Positions 57,925 through 64,000 of a DNA stretch of 64,000 nt are shown here, one piece after another; positions within the stretch are counted from its first letter, which is position 1, and each line of letters begins with the position of its first letter. The notes beneath the pieces are model-generated. The model worked only from the letters and a program-made list of their open reading frames with translations. It had not been told where the DNA came from and did not search any database. Both the position numbers and the translations under genes were made by a program. This DNA is from TK10-74A sp965217625 (GTDB lineage Bacteria; Chloroflexota; Dehalococcoidia; Bin125): positions 2,356,001 to 2,420,000 of the forward strand of contig OZ244557.1 in the NCBI GenBank assembly GCA_965217625.1, in the 5' to 3' direction.

Positions 57925-60637
57925 GCAGGTGGGCGGCGACGGTCTCGGCGTAGAACGTCGCACCTTCGGGGTTCAGGTGGTAGCCGTCGGGGTAGAAGAT
58001 GCCGCGCTTGCCGGCGCTGGCGGAGTGCCAGTCGACCAGGTAGGCGTTCGCGTGCTTGGCGACGCCCTCGCGCAGCACGCTGTTGTTCCAGTCTTGCCAG
58101 TCGCGCGGCACGCGCAGATTCACGAAGATCACGGTGCGGTCGGCCAGCACCTCCATGATGTCGCTGAAGTGCGCCTTCGAGATGGCGCCGTTGTTGCCGA
58201 TGTGCAGGATCACGGTGTCGCCCAGCAACCCCTGGTTCGCGTACCTGCTGAGCAGGCCGATGACCGGTTTCACATGCCGGGATGTCGCCGCGTCGATGCC
58301 GATCGGGCCGATCACCGCCTCCAGCGCCGGGGCGGCGCCCAGCATCACCGAGTCGCCGATGGCGGTCAGGCGCGGGGCGGGCGGCGGCGCCGGCTCCGGC
58401 GGCTCCGCCACGGCCGGCGCGGCTGGCTCGGCCGGCTCGGCCGGCGCGACCGGCTCGGCAGCCGTCTCCACGACCGGCGGAGGTGCGTCCGGGCGCTCGC
58501 GGGCGGGCGTCGCGACGGCCGCGACGGCCGCCTCGTAGGCCACCGGCGCTGCTGCCGGCGCCTCGGCCGCGGGTTCCTCGGCCGCCGCCTCCTCGGCCGC
58601 CGGCTTCTCGACCACCGGCTTCTCGACCACCGGCTTCTCGACCACCGGCTCCTCGACCACCGGCTCCTCGACGGCCGGCTCCTCGACCGCCGCGACGGCG
58701 CTCGGGCGCGGATCGTCCTCTTGAACGATCGCCGCCGCAGCCATTTTGGCTTGAACGATCGCGATCGAGAACGGGAGCCCGGCCTCCGCCGCGGCGGGGC
58801 TGACGACCTCGGCCGCGGCGGGCGGGAGGATGCCGAGGTCGGCGTTGAGTCGAGCGCCGGGAGGATCGCTGCGCGTGTCGTCCTCGACGGCCGCGGGCTC
58901 TTCGACGGGCGCGATCGTCTGCACGGCGGTCACGCCGGTCTGCTCGCGCGTCGAGCTGGCTGGCGTGGCTTCGAGCGTCGCCGGGGTCGGCAGCCGGGCG
59001 GCCGGCGCTGCCTGAGCGGTCGCCACCGCGTCGCGGGGCTCTTCGTCCGGCAGCGCGGGGGCACGCGAGTCCTGGTCCGGCGGCGCCGCCTCGGGTGATT
59101 CGGGCTCCAGCGCGACCGCCTCCGTCGGCTCGGCATCGCCCGCGCCCGTATCGGCCGGTTCTGTCTCCGCCGCCGCCGCGTCCTCCGGCTCGGCCTCGAC
59201 GGTGGCGACCACCCCGATCGTGGAGATGCGCTCCGTCGTCAGGTAGCTGGGCGGCTCCGCGGCCGGCGCGATCGCGACCACGACACCGAGCGCCACCGCC
59301 CCGCCCAGCGCCGGCCCGGCGATGACCCCTCGCCGCCACTGCCGCAGCCATCCGTCCCGCGTGCGCGTCCGCGCCCAGATGCGGCCCAGCGCGCCGTGCC
59401 GGATCGGCATCTCGACGAAGCGGTAGGAGATCTCGGCCAGCAGCAGCGTGAGGGCCAGCCGCAGGGCGAGCAGCTCGATCTCGCCCAGGCTGACGTCGAT
59501 GCCGGGGCGGGTGACGATGAAGATCGGCCAGTGCCACAGGTAGATCGAGTACGAGCGCAGGCCGACCGCCCGCAACGGCGCGACGCCCAGCACCCGCCCC
59601 AGCCGTCCTCCCGGCGCCACCGCCGCCGCGATCACGATCACCGTCAGGGCCGACACCAGCGCGAACCCGCCCAGGTACAGCGCTGGCTGGAACGAGTTGA
59701 ACGTGACGACGATGTAGGCCAGCCCGGCCAGCGCCGCCAGGCCGGCGATATCAAGTGAGAGGCGCAGCAGCCTCGCCAGCCCGGAGGCGTAGAAGAGCCA
59801 CGCCACCACGCGGCCCCGCGGGGCCGGCAGCGCGCCCGCGCGCCAGACGACGGCCAGCGCCGCGCCGAACAGCAGGCCGGCGGCGCGCGTGTCGGTGCCG
59901 TAGTAGACGCGGGAGACATCGGCGAAGGGCTCGTACAGGACGGCCATCAGCACGGTCGACCCGACGATGCCCGCCACGATGGCCGCGAACAGCAGCGCCC
60001 GCCCGCGCAGCGCCATCAAGCCCACGAACAGCGGCGGCCAGACGACGTAGAACTGCTCCTCGATCGCCAGCGACCAGAGGTGCAGCAGCGGTGAGGGCCG
60101 CCCCACCTGCTCGAAGTAGGGGGTGTCACGCAGGATGAAGGCCCAGTTGCTCACGTAGCCCACGGCTGCCAGCGCGTCGCCGCGGACCATCGCGACCTCC
60201 CCCGGCAGGAAGATCGCGAAGTACGTCAGCACGGCCGCGACGAGCAGGAAGAGCGCGGGCAGCAGCCGTCGTGCCCGCCGCATCCAGAAGCGGCGCAGCG
60301 ACACGGCGGAGGTCGCGGCGTGCTCCGAGAGCAGCAGCGACGTGATCAGGTAGCCGCTGATGACGAAGAAGATCTCCACGCCCAGGAAGCCCGCGGGCAC
60401 GAAGTCGACGCCAGCGTGGTAGAGCACGACCGCGATGACGGCGAGCGCCCGCAGGCCGTCCAGGCCCGCGAGGTAGGGCAGCCCCGACGGTCGCAGGCTG
60501 GTGCCGCTCGCCGGAGTCGTGACCGCGGCCAGCGCGGGCGGGGGCGTCCCAGCCTCGGGGCGCGGTCGATGCCCCGGCAGCCGGACGGCGATCGACGCGG
60601 CGCGGACAGCGGCATCCGCCGCATCCGTCGCGCGCAT
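57917..60637 (-). CDS. OafA/YrhL-type membrane acyltransferase with C-terminal SGNH domain
   Basis: A 906-residue protein. The acyltransferase-3 domain starts LDGLRALAVIAVVLYHAG and has GFLGVEIFFVISGYLITSLLL, RRARRLLPALFLL and HLWSLAIEEQFYVVWP, with about ten TM helices, then a long Pro/Glu/Ala-rich linker including VEKPV/VEEPV repeats. The C-terminal extracytoplasmic SGNH domain has TAIGDSVMLG (Ser), HIGNNGAIS (Asn) and YPDGYHLNPEG (Asp/His). Such proteins O-acetylate cell-wall or exported polysaccharides. The start is uncertain: ATG 60637 gives a short basic N-terminus, ATG 60739 adds 34 residues, and neither has a strong ribosome site. Confidence 0.9.
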   Translation of the reverse strand: MRATDAADAAVRAASIAVRLPGHRPRPEAGTPPPALAAVTTPASGTSLRPSGLPYLAGLDGLRALAVIAVVLYHAGVDFVPAGFLGVEIFFVISGYLITSLLLSEHAATSAVSLRRFWMRRARRLLPALFLLVAAVLTYFAIFLPGEVAMVRGDALAAVGYVSNWAFILRDTPYFEQVGRPSPLLHLWSLAIEEQFYVVWPPLFVGLMALRGRALLFAAIVAGIVGSTVLMAVLYEPFADVSRVYYGTDTRAAGLLFGAALAVVWRAGALPAPRGRVVAWLFYASGLARLLRLSLDIAGLAALAGLAYIVVTFNSFQPALYLGGFALVSALTVIVIAAAVAPGGRLGRVLGVAPLRAVGLRSYSIYLWHWPIFIVTRPGIDVSLGEIELLALRLALTLLLAEISYRFVEMPIRHGALGRIWARTRTRDGWLRQWRRGVIAGPALGGAVALGVVVAIAPAAEPPSYLTTERISTIGVVATVEAEPEDAAAAETEPADTGAGDAEPTEAVALEPESPEAAPPDQDSRAPALPDEEPRDAVATAQAAPAARLPTPATLEATPASSTREQTGVTAVQTIAPVEEPAAVEDDTRSDPPGARLNADLGILPPAAAEVVSPAAAEAGLPFSIAIVQAKMAAAAIVQEDDPRPSAVAAVEEPAVEEPVVEEPVVEKPVVEKPVVEKPAAEEAAAEEPAAEAPAAAPVAYEAAVAAVATPARERPDAPPPVVETAAEPVAPAEPAEPAAPAVAEPPEPAPPPAPRLTAIGDSVMLGAAPALEAVIGPIGIDAATSRHVKPVIGLLSRYANQGLLGDTVILHIGNNGAISKAHFSDIMEVLADRTVIFVNLRVPRDWQDWNNSVLREGVAKHANAYLVDWHSASAGKRGIFYPDGYHLNPEGATFYAETVAAHLPH
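58604..58693 (-). repeat. 15-bp tandem repeats encoding VE(E/K)PV units
   Basis: Six 15-bp units of the form CTTCTCGACCACCGG or CTCCTCGACCACCGG (plus strand), the last two diverged, encode pentapeptides VVEKP/VVEEP/AVEEP in the linker of the acyltransferase. The length is a multiple of three, so copy number can change without breaking the frame. Confidence 0.8.
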
Positions 60638-60809
60638 GATGAGACACCGGCACGGTCGCCGGAGATGCTCAGCGATAGCCAAGTTATGCCTTCCCGCTCT
60701 AAGGCCTCGCAGGCTAGCGTCCGCGGCCGGGGGATGCACCGTGTCTGTTCACTCGATGGCATACCCGCCCGGCCCGCGGTGGATGCACCCCCGCGACCGC
60801 GCCGCAGTC

Positions 60810-60815
60810 TATCCT
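60810..60815 (+). promoter_or_regulatory. -10 box TATCCT for the AMACR-like gene
   Basis: TATCCT ends 24 nt before the ATG at 60840, and the leader holds AAGAGGAGG. Same form as the box at 20108. Confidence 0.4.
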
Positions 60816-60839
60816 GCGCGAGGCAAGAGGAGGTGTTGC

Positions 60840-61982
60840 ATGGGACCGCTGACGGGCATCCGAATCGTTGAATTGCAGGGCATCGGGCCGGGGCCGTTCT
60901 GCGGCATGATGCTCTCCGACATGGGCGCCGAGATCATCCGCATCGACCGCGCCGACCGCGTCCAGGGCGGCGACCCCGCCGACCCGCCCAGCGACCTGCT
61001 GGCGCGCGGCCGCCGCTCGGTCGGGATCGACCTCAAGAACGCGGCCGGCGTCGAGATGGCGCTGCGCCTGATCGACGGCGCCGACGCCGTCTTCGAGGGC
61101 TTCCGCCCCGGCGTCATGGAGCGCCTCGGCCTGGGCCCCGACGTCTGCATGGCCCGCAACCCCAAGCTGGTCTACGGCCGCATGACGGGCTGGGGCCAGG
61201 AGGGCCCCTACGCCCAGATGGCCGGCCACGACATCAACTACATCGCGCTGGCCGGCGCCCTGGCGCCCATCGGCCGGCAGGGGCAGGCGCCCGTGCCGCC
61301 GCTCAACCTGATCGGCGACTTCGGCGGCGGCGGCATGCTGCTCGCCCTGGGCATGGTCGCCGCCCTGCTCGATGCCCAGCGCTCGGGCGTGGGCCAGGTC
61401 GTCGACGCCGCCATGGTCGACGGGGCGAGCTCTCTGATCACCTTCATCCACGGCGCCATCCACGCCGGCGGCTGGCTGGAGCAGCCCGCCTCGAACATGC
61501 TCGACACCGGCGCGCACTTCTACGACGCCTACGAAACCGCCGACGGGAAGTACATCGCGCTCGGCTCCATCGAGCCGCAGTTCTACGCCGAACTGCTCGA
61601 ACTGACCGGCCTCGTGGACGAGGAGCTGTCGCCGCAGATGGACCGCGAGGGCTGGCCCGAGTTGAAGCGCAAGGTCGCGGCGGTCGTCAAGTCCAAGACG
61701 CGGGCCGAGTGGGAAGCGATCATGGACGGCAGCGACGTCTGCTTCGCGCCCGTGCTCCAGCCCAGCGAGGCGCCGCAGCATCCCCACGCCAAGCACCGCA
61801 AGTCGTTCGTCGAGATCGCGGGCATCACGCAGCCGGCGCCGTCGCCGCGCTTCAGCCGCACGCAGAGCGCGGTGCAGGGCCCGCCGGCGCATGCCGGCCA
61901 GCACACCGACGACGTCCTCTGCGACGCCGGCCTGGGCGCCGACGAGATCGCGGCGCTGCGCGCCTGCGGCGCGGTCGCCTGA
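60840..61982 (+). CDS. alpha-methylacyl-CoA racemase-like family III CoA-transferase fold enzyme
   Basis: A 380-residue protein. Unlike the other CaiB/BaiF genes here it carries the racemase residues. The segment GHDINYIALAGAL has His130, NLIGDFGGGG has Asp160 and GSIEPQFYAE has Glu245, all at a constant +4 offset from the known triad of mycobacterial MCR (H126, D156, E241). It would epimerise 2-methylacyl-CoA esters, enabling beta-oxidation of branched chains. VELQGIGPGPFCGMMLSDMGAEIIRIDR opens the fold, then GRRSVGIDLKNAAG and FRPGVMERLGLGPD. AGAGGAGGTGTTGC precedes the ATG. Confidence 0.9.
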   Translation: MGPLTGIRIVELQGIGPGPFCGMMLSDMGAEIIRIDRADRVQGGDPADPPSDLLARGRRSVGIDLKNAAGVEMALRLIDGADAVFEGFRPGVMERLGLGPDVCMARNPKLVYGRMTGWGQEGPYAQMAGHDINYIALAGALAPIGRQGQAPVPPLNLIGDFGGGGMLLALGMVAALLDAQRSGVGQVVDAAMVDGASSLITFIHGAIHAGGWLEQPASNMLDTGAHFYDAYETADGKYIALGSIEPQFYAELLELTGLVDEELSPQMDREGWPELKRKVAAVVKSKTRAEWEAIMDGSDVCFAPVLQPSEAPQHPHAKHRKSFVEIAGITQPAPSPRFSRTQSAVQGPPAHAGQHTDDVLCDAGLGADEIAALRACGAVA

Positions 61983-62014
61983 CCGCTGCGGGGGCGCTCA
62001 TCGCGGCGCCCGCG

Positions 62015-62404
62015 TCACCAGAGGCGGTGAACACCGTAGCGGTCGAAGAGGGCTTCGTTGGAGATGAGCACGAGGTCGCGCGACACCGCTTGGGCGATGA
62101 GCATCCGGTCGAAGGGGTCTCGGAGCGGACCCGGCAGCGCGCCCGCGCGCTGGCCGTCGGCGACGGTGACGGGCAACTCTTCAAAGCCCTGGCGGGCGAT
62201 CGCGCCGGGAATGTCGCGGGCCAAGGCCTCCGCCTCCGGCAATCTGCCGCTCCGGTGCTTGGTCGCAATCTCCCAGGCCGACGCCGCGCTGACCAGCACT
62301 TCGTTGTGCTCTACGTCCTGCAGCGCCTGTCTCGCGGGCGGCGACAACCGGCTGCTTCCCTCGTACCACCAGAGGAGCGCGTGGCTGTCGAGCAGCAGCC
62401 GCAT
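62015..62404 (-). CDS. vapC: PIN-domain toxin, VapC family
   Basis: A 129-residue PIN-domain ribonuclease. The acidic centre is intact: Asp6 in RLLLDSHALLWW, Glu45 in SAASAWEIATK, Asp96/Asp99 in RDPFDRMLIAQA and a final acidic residue in ISNEALFDRYG. The LWW plus SAWEIATKHRSGRL pattern is typical of the subgroup paired with Phd/YefM antitoxins. It starts 3 nt after the antitoxin stop, with GGAGGG inside the end of the antitoxin gene. It should cut RNA and be inhibited by the partner. Intact, unlike the second copy nearby. Confidence 0.92.
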   Translation of the reverse strand: MRLLLDSHALLWWYEGSSRLSPPARQALQDVEHNEVLVSAASAWEIATKHRSGRLPEAEALARDIPGAIARQGFEELPVTVADGQRAGALPGPLRDPFDRMLIAQAVSRDLVLISNEALFDRYGVHRLW

Positions 62405-62407
62405 GGG

Positions 62408-62641
62408 TCAGCCGCCCTCCCACATGCGCAACTCCTCCTCGGGCAGCGGGTCGAAGAAGCGGTCGTCGAACTTGATCAGGCCCTTCATGGCGCCGAACTC
62501 CCGCTTGGGGCGGGGCTTGCACGCCACCAGCCGGGCGACCGGCGTGCCGTTGCGGGCAATGGTCACCTCGTCGCCCGCCTCGACCTGCGCCAGCAGGCGC
62601 GACAGCTGGGTCTTCGCCTCGTGCACGTTCACCGTCACCAT
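62408..62641 (-). CDS. Phd/YefM-type antitoxin paired with the intact VapC
   Basis: A 77-residue antitoxin. The DNA-binding N-terminal half is VTVNVHEAKTQLSRLLAQVEAGDEVTIARNGTPVARLV, the classic Phd/YefM pattern; the C-terminal toxin-binding tail is FDDRFFDPLPEEELRMWEGG. It has the same ribosome site as its paralogue (AGGGAGACGGCG before ATG 62641), but its upstream region is only a fragment of the promoter found at 63023-63051. It may therefore depend on transcription from the upstream copy. Confidence 0.92.
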   Translation of the reverse strand: MVTVNVHEAKTQLSRLLAQVEAGDEVTIARNGTPVARLVACKPRPKREFGAMKGLIKFDDRFFDPLPEEELRMWEGG

Positions 62642-62652
62642 CGCCGTCTCCC
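62513..62652 (+). repeat. copy 1 of duplicated antitoxin segment (second copy about 62867-63005)
   Basis: The 5' half of the two antitoxin genes plus ribosome sites is nearly identical at DNA level: about 135 bp with one difference seen by eye (near 62559). The remaining antitoxin sequence is diverged. This points to a recent tandem duplication or gene conversion. Confidence 0.75.
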
Positions 62653-62672
62653 TCCTCGTCGCTAATGGCGCA

Positions 62673-62747
62673 GCGCGCCCGCCGCCGCAATCGTTCGCTC
62701 CCGTTCACCCACCAGATGAAGGCGTGGGCGTCAAGCAGCAGCCGCAA
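62673..62747 (-). pseudogene. vapC remnant (N-terminal about 25 codons only)
   Basis: Directly after the second antitoxin the minus strand reads RLLLDAHAFIWWVNGSERL, matching the first 20 residues of the intact VapC (RLLLDSHALLWWYEGSSRL). The similarity fades after about 25 codons, where the sequence enters the upstream region of the other antitoxin. The start codon is TTG instead of ATG. A frame stays open through the downstream antitoxin in a wrong phase but shows no PIN motif, so the toxin is lost. Confidence 0.8.
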
Positions 62748-62750
62748 GGG

Positions 62751-62993
62751 TCAGCCGCCCTCCCACAAGCGCAACTCCTCCTCGGGCAGCGGCTCCAGGA
62801 TGAGGTCGCCCATCTCCGCCCAAAATTTGTCCCCCTTCATGGCGCCGAACTGCCGCTTGCCGCGGGGCTTGCACGCCACCAGCCGGGCGACCGGCGTGCC
62901 GTTGCGGGCGATGGTCACCTCGTCGCCCGCCTCGACCTGCGCCAGCAGGCGCGACAGCTGGGTCTTCGCCTCGTGCACGTTCACCGTCACCAT
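62751..62993 (-). CDS. Phd/YefM-type antitoxin, orphaned copy
   Basis: An 80-residue antitoxin with the same VTVNVHEAKTQLSRLL and VEAGDEVTIARNGTPVARLV as the other copy. After GAMKG the tail differs: DKFWAEMGDLILEPLPEEELRLWEGG, three residues longer. Its toxin partner is reduced to a fragment. ATG 62993 follows AGGGAGACGGCG, and a good promoter with an overlapping dyad lies just upstream. It can still bind operator DNA and perhaps cross-neutralise the intact VapC. Confidence 0.9.
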   Translation of the reverse strand: MVTVNVHEAKTQLSRLLAQVEAGDEVTIARNGTPVARLVACKPRGKRQFGAMKGDKFWAEMGDLILEPLPEEELRLWEGG

Positions 62994-63014
62994 CGCCGTC
63001 TCCCTCATCCTCGA

Positions 63015-63051
63015 ATTAGCTAACGCTATGACTAATCCGGCGATTCGTCAA
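63015..63051 (-). promoter_or_regulatory. promoter TTGACG-N17-TAGCGT with overlapping dyad, toxin-antitoxin operator
   Basis: On the minus strand TTGACG (63051-63046) and TAGCGT (63028-63023) have ideal 17-nt spacing upstream of the orphan antitoxin. An inverted repeat ATTAG...CTAAT (63015-63019 and 63032-63036) and the palindrome TTAGCTAA (63016-63023) overlap the -10 box, the usual place for autorepression by antitoxin or toxin-antitoxin complex. The remaining 63052-63302 holds no recognised gene. Confidence 0.55.
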
Positions 63052-63302
63052 GCGGAGGCGCGCCGGACTCCGTCAACCGCCCCTTTCGCGAGCTGTTCCC
63101 CGGCGGCGGCCGCGCCCTGAGGGCGCCCGCGCGGGCTTCCGTCGCGCAGATGATGGCCGCTGCGGGGTCGAGCCCGTATCCCTATCCCTAGCCGAGGCCG
63201 GCGCGATTTCCCCCGGCCGCCTCGCTGGGCCCGGCCGGCCTGCGCCCGACCCGCCTGCTCTCGATCGCCCTGCGAACAGTTCTTTCTTCGAGGAGCCCGA
63301 CA

Positions 63303-64000
63303 ATGACCGCAATCACCGACATGGTCTCGCTGGAGCAGCGCGGCGACATCGCCCTGGTCCTGATCGACAACCCGCCCGTCAACGCGCTCAGTCACGGCGT
63401 CCGGCTGGGCCTGCTCAAGGCCTTCGAGCAGGCCGCCGGCGACGACGCCGTGAAGGGCGTGGTGCTGGCCTGCCGCGGCCGCACGTTCATCGCCGGGGCC
63501 GACATCACCGAGTTCGGCAAGCCGCCCAAGGCGCCCGGCCTCGCCGAGCCCCAGGCCGCGATCGAGGATTGCCCCAAGCCGGTCGTGGCGGCCATCCACG
63601 GCACGGCCCTCGGCGGCGGCCTCGAGGTCGCGATGTGCGCGCACTACCGCGTCGGCGCGCCGGCCGCGCAGTACGGGCAGCCCGAGGTCAAGCTGGGCCT
63701 CGTGCCGGGCGCGGGCGGCACGCAGCGGCTGCCGCGCGTGACCGGCGTCGCCAAGGCGTTGGAGATGTGCGCCATCGGCGACCCCATCGGCTCGCAGGAG
63801 GCGCTGGCCGCCGGCCTGATCGACGCCATCATCGAAGGCGACCTCGTCGACGGCGCGGCCGCCTTCGCGGAGCAGCTCGTCGCCGACGGCGCGCCGCTCA
63901 AGAAGATCCGCGACCGGGAGGAGAAGATCGACGAGGCCCGCGCCAACCGGGCCGTCTTCGACGGCTTCCGCAAGCAGATCGCCCGCAAGACGCGCAACTT
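63303..64000 (+). CDS. enoyl-CoA hydratase domain protein, probably N-terminus of a FadB/multifunctional beta-oxidation enzyme (runs off right edge)
   Basis: A 232-codon N-terminal part of a crotonase. IALVLIDNPPVNALSHGVRLGL opens the fold, RTFIAGADITEFGKPP and AIHGTALGGGLEVAMCAHYRV give the oxyanion holes, and YGQPEVKLGLVPGAGGTQRLPRVTG carries the catalytic Glu position and the GAGGTQRLPR signature. The later segment with APLKKIRDREEKIDEARAN resembles the linker of fused hydratase/3-hydroxyacyl-CoA dehydrogenases, which suggests a FadB/FadJ-like fusion. The gene has no stop in the window, so the full architecture is not visible. GAGGAGCCCGACA precedes the ATG. Confidence 0.88.
   Translation, partial: MTAITDMVSLEQRGDIALVLIDNPPVNALSHGVRLGLLKAFEQAAGDDAVKGVVLACRGRTFIAGADITEFGKPPKAPGLAEPQAAIEDCPKPVVAAIHGTALGGGLEVAMCAHYRVGAPAAQYGQPEVKLGLVPGAGGTQRLPRVTGVAKALEMCAIGDPIGSQEALAAGLIDAIIEGDLVDGAAAFAEQLVADGAPLKKIRDREEKIDEARANRAVFDGFRKQIARKTRN

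Noticed and set aside
62181..62747. A 188-codon ORF starting like VapC
   Set aside because: Only the first 20-25 codons resemble VapC. The rest reads the downstream antitoxin in the wrong frame and has no PIN residues, so it is treated as a remnant.
1..64000. tRNA, rRNA or CRISPR features
   Set aside because: Scanning for T-loop-like GGTTCGA motifs gave only hits inside coding genes, and no regular direct repeat-spacer pattern was seen. A covariance-model search was not possible here.

Overview
The window is about 70% G+C by eye, densely packed, with both strands used about equally. It looks like a chromosome segment of a free-living heterotrophic bacterium. The best guess, inferred from gene families only, is a Dehalococcoidia/SAR202-like member of the Chloroflexota. 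The grounds are repeated CaiB/BaiF CoA-transferases, crotonases, SDR enzymes, F420-type LLM flavoproteins, an enolase-superfamily enzyme, a PhyH dioxygenase and a probable selenoprotein. A high-GC actinobacterial or other Chloroflexota origin is not excluded. No rRNA, tRNA or CRISPR was recognised.

Layout. 1-7 kb: end of an alpha/beta hydrolase, an ogt-type alkyltransferase, an LLM flavoprotein, an SRPBCC protein, a Lon-family protease, a primary-type sigma factor and a small basic ORF. 7-14 kb: three crotonases, a MaoC-like hydratase, an APH-like kinase, a pyridine nucleotide-disulfide oxidoreductase and a two-domain VOC protein. 14.1-17.7 kb: a lower-GC island with an AAA-ATPase plus subtilisin-like protease pair that matches the IetAS toxin-antitoxin/antiphage type, flanked by an imperfect 27-bp direct repeat. 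17.8-27.5 kb: amidohydrolase, SDR, then a transport operon (lipoprotein with a roughly 210-residue alanine-rich stalk, a PhyH dioxygenase, two permeases, no ATPase), an aminotransferase and a 1-Cys peroxiredoxin. 27.5-32 kb: an acid-sugar set (PdxA-like dehydrogenase, DUF1537 kinase, LLM enzyme, enolase-superfamily enzyme). 32-43 kb: CoA-transferases, SDRs, a crotonase, an acyl-CoA dehydrogenase, a DUF3179 lipoprotein and a CrcB fluoride channel. 43.4 kb: a peroxiredoxin with an in-frame TGA where the peroxidatic cysteine belongs, followed by a SECIS-like hairpin. 43.8-53 kb: acyl-CoA carboxylase beta subunit, a methylmalonyl-CoA epimerase-like protein, SDRs, a cyclase, a DinB protein and a single-chain biotin-dependent carboxylase. 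52.8-62 kb: four more CoA-transferase genes and an OafA-type acyltransferase with an SGNH domain. 62-63 kb: a duplicated Phd-VapC locus with one broken toxin. 63.3 kb to the end: the start of a crotonase, possibly FadB-like.

How the genes fit together: most genes suit activation (class III CoA transfer), beta-oxidation-like steps (dehydrogenase, hydratase, SDR) and carboxylation of short or branched acyl-CoAs, probably feeding propionyl/methylmalonyl-CoA metabolism. Transport, acid-sugar and peroxide-defence genes are interspersed. A recurring -10 element (TAGACT, TATCCT, TATCGT and similar) lies upstream of many genes. In several cases it is only 6-9 nt from a start codon that lacks a Shine-Dalgarno sequence, which suggests leaderless transcripts.
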